A DNA stretch of 9,068 bases from Geobacter sp. (GTDB lineage: Bacteria > Desulfobacterota > Desulfuromonadia > Geobacterales > Geobacteraceae). The translations under genes and the position numbers were made by a program. The notes under the pieces were generated by a model. That model did not search any database and was not told the DNA's origin. It saw nothing but the letters and a program-made list of their open reading frames with translations. Positions 1 through 5,656 of the stretch are shown here, one piece after another (position 1 is the stretch's first letter; each line of letters opens with the position of its first letter). The stretch is taken from positions 10,320 through 19,387 of the forward strand of contig DNJC01000120.1 of assembly GCA_003490025.1 (NCBI GenBank). The letters are read 5' to 3'.

Positions 1-332
1 CCGGGGAGGTAGGTGTCGTCCGAGTTGAGCCAGGCGAGGATCTCTCCGCTTCCCCTGTCGAACCCCTTCATGATGGCGCCGGTCTGCCCGGCGTCCTTCT
101 CGCTCACCCACCGGTAGGTAATCCCCTTGCAGGCGACCGGCCACTCCCCGCTTTGCAGCAGGTTGTCATACTTCCGGATGATCTCCACGGAATCGTCCCG
201 CGAGCCGCCGTCCATAATCTGGTAGTCGATGCTGAAATCGCCTGCCTGGCTCAGCACGCTCTCGATGGTCTGCGCCAGGAACTCTCCCTGGTTGAAGGAG
301 GGGGTGACTATGGAAAAGGCGAGGGGGGGCAT
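1..332 (-). CDS. Family-2 glycosyltransferase, C-terminus cut by window edge
   Basis: This is the N-terminal 110 codons of a GT-A fold (GT2) glycosyltransferase; the rest lies beyond the left edge. The translation opens MPPLAFSIVTPSFNQGEFL, the usual first beta-strand and nucleotide-binding start. It continues with a DYQIMDGGSRDDS block (the family's D-G-S-x-D-x-S segment), then an EKDAGQTGAI segment, and ends in GEILAWLNSDDTYLP, where NSDD is the DxD-type metal and nucleotide-sugar site. It should transfer a sugar from a nucleotide donor to a growing lipid-linked glycan on the cytoplasmic side of the membrane. The start lies 8 bases after the stop of the previous gene, and no good Shine-Dalgarno is visible, so translation is probably coupled. 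The ATG is followed directly by a run of seven C on the coding strand. Donor and acceptor cannot be told. The family call is firm. Confidence 0.9.
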   Translation of the reverse strand, partial: MPPLAFSIVTPSFNQGEFLAQTIESVLSQAGDFSIDYQIMDGGSRDDSVEIIRKYDNLLQSGEWPVACKGITYRWVSEKDAGQTGAIMKGFDRGSGEILAWLNSDDTYLP

Positions 333-340
333 AGGGAGCG

Positions 341-1366
341 TTACTTGGGAAGCGGTGCCATCCGCTTGGTTGCCATCCTGTCGGCGATGGCAGTCGGAAT
401 GGAGCCGAGCATGGAAAGGTAGAATCCTTCCCTGAGCGCCGTGAGCTTCACCTTGGCGATCTCGCCGCAGAACTTCCAGAACCACTTCCGGTCCGGCGAT
501 AGCGGCATCCTGAGCAGGATCTTGCCGCCAAAAAGGAGGAGAAAGGCGGCGCAGCGGGCGGCGGCCTTCTTGTTCCCCTGCCGGCAAATCTCCTCGTAGG
601 CCCACAGCCTCCCGAGCCAGTAGCCGATCTGCAGGTGGAGCTTGCCGTATCCGACGCTCATCGAGTCGGTGTGCTCGGAGAACTGCCCGACCACCGCCTG
701 CGCGAACAGGGCGGTCTCCGGCTCGTTCAGGATCCCGGAGAGGTAGAGGATGATGTCCGGCCCGATGTTGCGGTCGATCATGAAGTACTGGCGGATCGGG
801 ACGTCCTTGGCGAAGTCGTGCGAGAAGCTGGCCCACCTCTTCAGGTGCTCCGTCTTCACGATCAGGCAGATGGGGCTCACCGGGAGATTGAAGTACTTAA
901 CCTTGTCGATGCAGCCGAAGTAGGCGAGGGCGGCGTCGTGCTTTTGGTACGCCTGGTAGCTCTCTATCGGCTGGAAAGGGTACACCTTCTCGACGTTGCA
1001 GCTCTCCCCGTACCCCATGACGAAGCCCCTCTCCTCCTTCAGCATCCGGTGGAACATGTCGCTGAAGTAGGGGGTGATCACATCGTCGTCGTACATGAAG
1101 GTGGCGTACTCGGTCCTCGCCTGCATGGCACCGAAGTATGCGGTCCTCTGGAAGCCGATGCGCGGATGCTGGATCAGCTCCACTCGCGGATCGGAGCCGA
1201 AACGCTCCTGAAGGATCTCGAACGAGCCGTCGTCGCTCATGCCGTCGATGACCAGGACGTGCGGGGCCAAGAGTTCGGACTCGCAGGCGAGGCAGCAGTC
1301 GACCGCGCGACAGATGTAGTCGCGGCGGTTCATGGTGGGGAGTATGAAGGTGAGCCCTTTTTTCAT
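341..1366 (-). CDS. Family-2 glycosyltransferase
   Basis: The 341-residue protein begins MKKGLTFILPTMNRRDYI, a GT2 first strand. It has an IDGMSDDGSFEIL segment (residues 40-52) and a YDDDV metal and donor site at residues 92-96. The remaining ~240 residues do not match any subgroup I know, and a basic, aromatic C-terminal part may lie along the membrane. I chose the ATG whose first bases overlap the TGA of the upstream SDR gene as ATGA, because the two junctions before it have the same form. An in-frame GTG at 1379-1381 would add five residues and is the main alternative; neither start has a strong ribosome site. Its tight coupling to the sugar-nucleotide genes suggests that it uses the sugar they make, but this is inference. 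Another GT2 gene follows 8 bases downstream. Confidence 0.88.
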   Translation of the reverse strand: MKKGLTFILPTMNRRDYICRAVDCCLACESELLAPHVLVIDGMSDDGSFEILQERFGSDPRVELIQHPRIGFQRTAYFGAMQARTEYATFMYDDDVITPYFSDMFHRMLKEERGFVMGYGESCNVEKVYPFQPIESYQAYQKHDAALAYFGCIDKVKYFNLPVSPICLIVKTEHLKRWASFSHDFAKDVPIRQYFMIDRNIGPDIILYLSGILNEPETALFAQAVVGQFSEHTDSMSVGYGKLHLQIGYWLGRLWAYEEICRQGNKKAAARCAAFLLLFGGKILLRMPLSPDRKWFWKFCGEIAKVKLTALREGFYLSMLGSIPTAIADRMATKRMAPLPK

Positions 1367-2340
1367 GGTTTGACCGCGCACTCTACCCCGAGGTCCTGCA
1401 GGTCGTGCTCGATCATGATGCGGACCAGCTTCCTGAAGGTAACCTGCGGCTCGAATCCGAACGCCTGGCCTGCCTTGGAGATGTCGGCCTGAAGCACGCT
1501 GTTTTGCGCCGGGCGGAAGAACTTCTGGCTCGATTGAACATACTTCTCCGGATCGAGGCCGACGCAGGCGAATGCCTCGTCCACGAACTCCTTGACCGAG
1601 TGCACCTCACCGGTGCCGATGATGAAGGTGTCGGGCTTCTCAAGCTGCATGATGCTCCAGGCCGCCTCCATGTACTCCTTCGAGTAGCCCCAGTCGATCA
1701 GCGCGCTCATGTCGCCCAGTACCAGCTGGTCCTGCAGCCCCCCCTTGATCTTGGCGACGCTGCGCGTGATCTTGCGGGTGACGTAGTCCTCGGTGCGGCG
1801 CGGCGACTCGTGGTTGTAGAAGATCCCCACGGAGACGAACATCCCGTACGCTTCCCGGTACATGTGGCTCAGGTTGTAGGCGAAAGCCTTGGCGCAGGCG
1901 TAGGGGTTCATCGGGTTGAAGCGGGTGTTCTCGTTTTGCGGGCATTCGGGCGCCTGTCCGAACATGTTGGAGGTGACCGGCTGGAAGAACCTGATCGAGC
2001 TGTCGATCTGGCGGATGATCTCCAGGAGCCTCCCCACGGCAGCCCCGGTGATGTCGTAGTTGTAGGCGGGGATCTGGAAGCTGATGCCGGCGTGGTCCTG
2101 GTCCGCCTCGTTGTAGATCTCCCGGGGCTTCGTCTCGGCGATGATCCGGTACAGGGAGACCGGGTCAGCGAGGTCGCCGTAGTGCAGCTGGATCCGGTCC
2201 AGGATCGGCTCGATGTTCCTGGTGTTGCAGGTGGCCGTGCGGCGGATCACCCCGTGCACTTCGTACCCCTTCTCCAGGAGTATTTCGGCGAGGTACGAGC
2301 CGTCCTGCCCGTTGATGCCGAGAATGAGCGCCTTTTTCAT
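1363..2340 (-). CDS. Extended SDR sugar-nucleotide enzyme, GDP-mannose 4,6-dehydratase-like
   Basis: This 325-residue extended short-chain dehydrogenase resembles GDP-mannose 4,6-dehydratase along its length. The NAD(P) loop is G8-x-x-G11-x-x-G14. It is followed by EVHGVIRRTATCNTRN (like the dehydratase cofactor loop), LHYGDLADP near 52-60, the catalytic Y147-x-x-x-K151 pair, and a nearly identical NHESPRR...YVTRKITR block at 176-193. It differs in three ways. The dehydratase T-S-E-L/M-Y/F-G motif reads T123-S124-N125-M126-F127-G128, so the Glu used for C5 deprotonation and dehydration is Asn. The usual R-D-W-G reads I215-D-W-G. It is about 45-50 residues shorter than E. coli Gmd (recalled length 373). 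GGAG lies 5 bases before the ATG, and both ends overlap neighbours by 4 bases. The family is clear; the reaction could be dehydration, epimerisation or reduction. Confidence 0.85.
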   Translation of the reverse strand: MKKALILGINGQDGSYLAEILLEKGYEVHGVIRRTATCNTRNIEPILDRIQLHYGDLADPVSLYRIIAETKPREIYNEADQDHAGISFQIPAYNYDITGAAVGRLLEIIRQIDSSIRFFQPVTSNMFGQAPECPQNENTRFNPMNPYACAKAFAYNLSHMYREAYGMFVSVGIFYNHESPRRTEDYVTRKITRSVAKIKGGLQDQLVLGDMSALIDWGYSKEYMEAAWSIMQLEKPDTFIIGTGEVHSVKEFVDEAFACVGLDPEKYVQSSQKFFRPAQNSVLQADISKAGQAFGFEPQVTFRKLVRIMIEHDLQDLGVECAVKP

Positions 2341-2771
2341 AGATTCTCCAGCTTCAGGTATTTTTGCTCTCTGAGCCTTGCCGGGAGTTCCGCGAACCAG
2401 CCCCAGTCGGAACTCTGGTTGTCGAGCCTGATCTCCGCTTGCAGCGGCCGCACCAGGAACAGGAAGCTGACGGCGTGGAAGCCCCCCTTCGAGTCCTGCG
2501 CGGTCTTGTCGAAGAACTCCTCGAAGAAGCCGAGGTTCTCGATGATCTCGACGTCGACGCCGATCTCCTGGCGCATCTTGCGCCGCACCGCCTCTTCGAG
2601 CCGCTCCCCCTTGTGCAGGCGCCCCCCGGGGACCCAGTACTCCCCCTTGAGCGGCTCGTTGTCCCGCTTCACCAGGAGGTATTCCCCGTGGTCGTTGCGT
2701 ACCACGCAGTCGATGCAGGCGACCGGCATGGTCTCCATCACCCTGACGTACTCCTCGTGAGAAAGGATCAT
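2337..2771 (-). CDS. Nudix protein, GDP-mannose mannosyl hydrolase-like
   Basis: The 144-residue protein resembles the E. coli WcaH/Gmm subgroup rather than general MutT proteins. Both have IDCVV near residue 20, the LLVKRDNEPLKG segment, WVPGGRLHKGERLEEA at 46-61 and E69 in QEIGV. As in that subgroup, the Nudix box lacks two of the usual acidic residues (R-E is R-K, E-E is Q-E). Compared with WcaH as I recall it, the residues matching D22, R37, R52, E70 and Q123 are kept (here D21, R36, R51, E69, Q119). The proposed general base H124 is S120, and H88 and Y103 appear to be E85 and A100. The family enzyme hydrolyses GDP-mannose to GDP and mannose; whether this one does is doubtful. AGGAAGG lies 4 bases before the ATG. 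The gene overlaps both neighbours by ATGA. Confidence 0.87.
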   Translation of the reverse strand: MILSHEEYVRVMETMPVACIDCVVRNDHGEYLLVKRDNEPLKGEYWVPGGRLHKGERLEEAVRRKMRQEIGVDVEIIENLGFFEEFFDKTAQDSKGGFHAVSFLFLVRPLQAEIRLDNQSSDWGWFAELPARLREQKYLKLENL

Positions 2772-3967
2772 GGGGCCTTCCTCACCACCCTGAACTCGGG
2801 GAGCGGGACCACGAACTCGCCACCCTTCTCTAACCACTCCTGCTCTCGCTCGATGAAGGAGTCGACGAAGGCGTAGGGGAGGACCAGGAAGACGTCCGCC
2901 TTCTCGCGCCCCTCCTCCTCGGAGACGATCGGGATATCGGTCAGCGTGTATTTTCCCCACTTGACCGGGTTCAGGTCCGCGGCGCCGGCGATGAGGGTGT
3001 TGTCCAGCCCGTAGTACTGCAGGATGACGTTCCCCTTGGTGGAGGCGCCGTAGGCGTAGACCTTCTTCCCTGCGGCGACGCACTTCTCGATGTAGTCGAC
3101 GCAGAGGGCTCGGTGCTTTTCCAGCCGGTCGCGGAAGGCGTAGAGCTCCTCCTCGAAAGACTCCTCGGGGTAGTCGATGCTCCCCTCTGCCAGGTGGCGG
3201 GCGAAGATGCGGTAGCTCCCGCCGTTGATGGTGTTTTCCTCGATCCTGAAGATCTCCAGGCCGTTTTGCTCGAAGAGGAATTTGAGGGAGGCGTAGGTGT
3301 AGAATTCCAGGTGCTCGTGGCAGATGTTGCCGACGTCGTTTTGCTTCAACATCGGCTTGAGCGTCATGAGCTGGGCGATGAAGATGCCGTCCTCGTCCAG
3401 CACCTCTGCCGCGTCGCGGATGAACTGGTTCGGATCCTCCATGTCGTAGAACATCCCGATGGCCGTGATCGCCTTCGCCTTCTTCACCCCGATGGCTTGG
3501 TACGCCTCCTTGTTCCAGAAGTCGTGGATCACGTGGTCGGCGCGCTGGGCGAGTTCCTCCACCAGGTTGTCGGCAGGCTCGCAGCCGACCCGGATCGCCT
3601 TGCCGGCGAGGTTGGACAGGAGCGTCCCGTCGTTTGCGCCGATATCGAGGAAGACGTCGTCCGGCCCGAGAGATGCCAGCGAGCAGGCGGCCTCCGCGAT
3701 CCCCTCCAGGTCGTTCCTGATGGTGCTGTTGATCCCCGATTTGTACCAGTAGTGGCGCGCGTAAAGAAGTTCCTGCGGGGCGGTGTGGCGCAACTGGAAG
3801 AGCGAGCAGGTCTCGCACATCACGACGTCAAGGGGGCACTTGCCGTTGCGCCCTTTCTCCGCGGGAGAGGAGGGGAAGTCGTTTATATATTGTTCGCCTA
3901 TGGAGATGATGTCCTTGAGCTTGTCGGAACCGCAAAGCCGGCAGGTGGTACGGGTGATGTTTTTCAT
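2768..3967 (-). CDS. TylC3-type SAM-dependent sugar C-methyltransferase
   Basis: The 399-residue protein has the three-part layout of NDP-sugar C-methyltransferases such as TylC3, NovU and TcaB9. The N-terminal zinc finger has C9-x2-C12 and C51-x2-C54. The central Rossmann domain carries the SAM loop LDIGANDGTLL at 107-117. An H217-E218-H219-L motif follows, where the active-site His/Glu of this family lie. The C-terminal domain has the typical YGASTKGN at 306-313. The family adds a methyl group to a carbon next to a keto group of a nucleotide-bound sugar, which gives a branched sugar. The residue before the H-E-H triad is Cys216, where TcaB9 (from memory) has Tyr. AGGA lies 5 bases before the start. 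The gene comes 50 bases after the aminotransferase and overlaps the Nudix gene by ATGA. Family call firm; sugar and carbon position unknown. Confidence 0.9.
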   Translation of the reverse strand: MKNITRTTCRLCGSDKLKDIISIGEQYINDFPSSPAEKGRNGKCPLDVVMCETCSLFQLRHTAPQELLYARHYWYKSGINSTIRNDLEGIAEAACSLASLGPDDVFLDIGANDGTLLSNLAGKAIRVGCEPADNLVEELAQRADHVIHDFWNKEAYQAIGVKKAKAITAIGMFYDMEDPNQFIRDAAEVLDEDGIFIAQLMTLKPMLKQNDVGNICHEHLEFYTYASLKFLFEQNGLEIFRIEENTINGGSYRIFARHLAEGSIDYPEESFEEELYAFRDRLEKHRALCVDYIEKCVAAGKKVYAYGASTKGNVILQYYGLDNTLIAGAADLNPVKWGKYTLTDIPIVSEEEGREKADVFLVLPYAFVDSFIEREQEWLEKGGEFVVPLPEFRVVRKAP

Positions 3968-4017
3968 GTCAATCCTGTATAAAGGGAGGAATTTCGGCCG
4001 GTTGCCATCTTAATGCA

Positions 4018-5157
4018 TCAGGTTTGCCGTAGCAACTCTTTTAATGCCCCGACCACGGTGACGAGCTGCTCTTCGGTGAGCGCCATCCCGCTCGGGACGT
4101 AGAAGCCGCGCCGGGCGATCCGCTCGGCCACCGGGTGCCGCTCTCCCTGGAAAAGCCCCATGGCATGGAAGACCGGCTGCTCGTGCATGGGCCAGAAGAA
4201 GGGACGGGTGCCGATGCCGGCCGCGGCCAGGCGGCGTATCGCCTCCTTGGCGTCGAAGGGGACCTCGTCCTTCAGCACCACCCCGAAGACCCAGTAGATG
4301 TTCTCCGCGTAGTCGGTCCTTCTCGGCATCAGCTCCAGCCCTTCGACTTCTTCCAGGAGATCGGTGTATCTGTTTCCCATGCGTCTCTTGCGCAGGGCAA
4401 TCTCGTCCAGCCGTTCCAGTTGGGCGACGCCGAGCGCCGCCTGCATGTTGGTCATGCGGAAGTTGTAACCGAGTTCGTCGTGCACGAAACGTTTTTGGGG
4501 CTGGAAGCAGAGGTCCCGCAGCGAGCGGCAGCGCTCCGCCAGGTGGTCGTCGTCGGTCAGCGTCATGCCGCCCTCGCCGGTGGTGATGTGCTTGTTGGGA
4601 TAGAAGCTGAAGGTGGAGAGGTCGCCGATGCCGCCGCAGCGTCTGCCGCGGTAGGTCTGGCCGTGCATCTGCGCCGCGTCTTCGATCACCTTCAGGCCGT
4701 ACTTTTCCGCGAGCTCCAGCACCGGGTCCATGTCCACCGGGAGACCGTAGATGTGCGCCACCATGATCGCCTTGAGCTTCCGGTTCCCTTTTCTGTCGAT
4801 CTCCTCCTCGACCTTTTCCCTCAGCCTCTCCACGTCCATGTTCCAGGTGAGGGGATCGCTGTCGATGACCACCGGGACGCAGCCGCAGCGCACTATGGCC
4901 GCGGCGCAGGAGATGATGGTGAAGGTCGGCATGAGGATCTCGTCGCCGGGGGCGAGGCCGAGCGAGGCGACGGCCAGCTCCAGCGCCGCCGTTCCGTTGC
5001 AGACGGCGATGCCGTGGCGCCTTCCCACCGACTCCGCCATCGCCTGCTCAAAGCGTTTGACGAAGGGACCTTCGGAGGAGATCCATCCGGTGTCGATGCA
5101 TTCGTTGAGATATTTCTTTTCGTTGCCGTCCAGGAGCGGCTCGTTTACCGGGATCAT
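4018..5157 (-). CDS. DegT/DnrJ/EryC1/StrS-family PLP sugar aminotransferase, perosamine-synthase-like
   Basis: The 379-residue protein matches the full length of the VioA/ArnB/perosamine synthase group. It starts IPVNEPLLDGNE and has the CNGTAALELA cofactor segment, IEDAAQMHG (Asp160 to the pyridine nitrogen, Gln163), and FYPNKHITTGEGGM, whose Lys189 forms the Schiff base. RMTNMQAALGVAQLERLDE closely resembles GDP-perosamine synthases. Keeping Lys rather than His argues for transamination and against a ColD-type dehydratase. It would transfer an amino group from glutamate to a 4-keto (less likely 3-keto) nucleotide sugar in the cytoplasm. I took the second ATG as the start because GAAGGA lies 8 bases before it. 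The ATG at 5164-5166 would add three residues but abuts the purine run with no spacing. It follows the cupin closely. Substrate identity is inferred. Confidence 0.9.
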   Translation of the reverse strand: MIPVNEPLLDGNEKKYLNECIDTGWISSEGPFVKRFEQAMAESVGRRHGIAVCNGTAALELAVASLGLAPGDEILMPTFTIISCAAAIVRCGCVPVVIDSDPLTWNMDVERLREKVEEEIDRKGNRKLKAIMVAHIYGLPVDMDPVLELAEKYGLKVIEDAAQMHGQTYRGRRCGGIGDLSTFSFYPNKHITTGEGGMTLTDDDHLAERCRSLRDLCFQPQKRFVHDELGYNFRMTNMQAALGVAQLERLDEIALRKRRMGNRYTDLLEEVEGLELMPRRTDYAENIYWVFGVVLKDEVPFDAKEAIRRLAAAGIGTRPFFWPMHEQPVFHAMGLFQGERHPVAERIARRGFYVPSGMALTEEQLVTVVGALKELLRQT

Positions 5158-5165
5158 GTGGTTCA

Positions 5166-5171
5166 TCCTTC
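5166..5171 (-). promoter_or_regulatory. Ribosome binding site that decides the aminotransferase start
   Basis: The coding strand reads GAAGGA here, 8 bases before the ATG at 5155-5157. For the earlier in-frame ATG at 5164-5166 the purine run would touch or overlap the start codon, so the downstream start is preferred. The site lies partly in the 10-base gap after the cupin stop. Confidence 0.5.
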
Positions 5172-5176
5172 ACTGC

Positions 5177-5605
5177 TCATTTCAATTTCAGTTCGTCCTT
5201 GTGCACCGATGCAAAGCGCGTCTTGTCCTGCTCGCCGGCATACGGTCCCTGCTTGACCTCGATCATCTCCAACTCTTCCAGCACCTCGAAGCCGTGGCCG
5301 CCCCCGGCCAGCAGGATGGCATCGCCGGTCTCCAGAATGCGGCTTTGCAGGTAGTTTCGGCCATCATCGTAAAAGTCCACCCGCAGCTTCCCCCGTCTGA
5401 TGAAGAGCGTCTCCTGGGTGAAAAGCACCTGTCGCGGAACCGGGTTGTGGACATGCGGTAGGATCTCTTTCCCCGCAGGGTGCTGCATGTAGGCGAGCTG
5501 CTGAGTGAGACAGTCGGGTGTCAAAAAATGGATGCCGGGTTCGCTGAACCGGTGGGAGATGATCAGTGCCAGAAGTTGTTCTCCATCCGTTATTGTTTCG
5601 ATCAT
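5177..5605 (-). CDS. Small cupin-fold protein, WbuC-like
   Basis: The 142-residue protein contains a single cupin barrel. Motif 1 is G45-x5-H51-V-H53, then after an unusually long gap E65-x6-G72. Motif 2 is G94-DAILLAGGG-H104. H51, H53 and H104 would form the metal site, with E65 as a possible further ligand. The end of the barrel, MIEVKQGPYAG at 114-124, resembles WbuC cupins of O-antigen clusters (MLEVKEGPF, recalled). WbuC proteins have no settled reaction; other sugar cupins are 3,4-ketoisomerases (FdtA/QdtA) or 3,5-epimerases (RmlC), and a similar keto-sugar isomerisation is possible here but not shown. AAGGAAG sits 5 bases before the ATG. It is the first gene of the high-GC sugar-nucleotide module and ends 19 bases before the preferred aminotransferase start. 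Reality of the gene is firm; function is open. Confidence 0.82.
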   Translation of the reverse strand: MIETITDGEQLLALIISHRFSEPGIHFLTPDCLTQQLAYMQHPAGKEILPHVHNPVPRQVLFTQETLFIRRGKLRVDFYDDGRNYLQSRILETGDAILLAGGGHGFEVLEELEMIEVKQGPYAGEQDKTRFASVHKDELKLK

Positions 5606-5610
5606 GGCGG

Positions 5611-5617
5611 CTTCCTT
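5611..5617 (-). promoter_or_regulatory. Strong ribosome binding site of the cupin gene
   Basis: AAGGAAG on the coding strand lies 5 bases before the ATG at 5603-5605. It is among the best Shine-Dalgarno matches in the window and marks the entry to the sugar-nucleotide module, after a 51-base gap in which I see no terminator. Confidence 0.6.
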
Positions 5618-5656
5618 GCTGCAAGTTGGGAAGTTGTCGTGGTGCTGTGACAGTCG

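Noticed and set aside
635..1492. Plus-strand open frame opposite the glycosyltransferase at 341-1366
   Set aside because: No recognisable domain, and it runs across the junction of two supported minus-strand genes.
1405..2760. Long plus-strand open frame (about 450 codons) opposite the SDR and Nudix genes
   Set aside because: Its product is a Val/Leu/Asp/Arg-rich repeat-like string with no family motif. It mirrors the codon pattern of well-supported minus-strand genes in high-GC DNA.
2772..3818. Upstream in-frame extension of the Nudix gene that would make a 493-residue fusion
   Set aside because: The extension reads through the methyltransferase gene in another frame and gives an Arg/Pro/Gly-rich string; the ATG at 2769-2771 has a strong ribosome site and an ATGA overlap.
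3968..4017. Possible terminator or internal promoter between aminotransferase and methyltransferase
   Set aside because: The 50-base gap has no stable hairpin with a T run. TTTATAC alone, with no -35, is not enough for a promoter call.
4135..5256. Long plus-strand open frame opposite the aminotransferase
   Set aside because: No motifs, and composition typical of an antisense shadow; the minus strand has a complete catalytic set.
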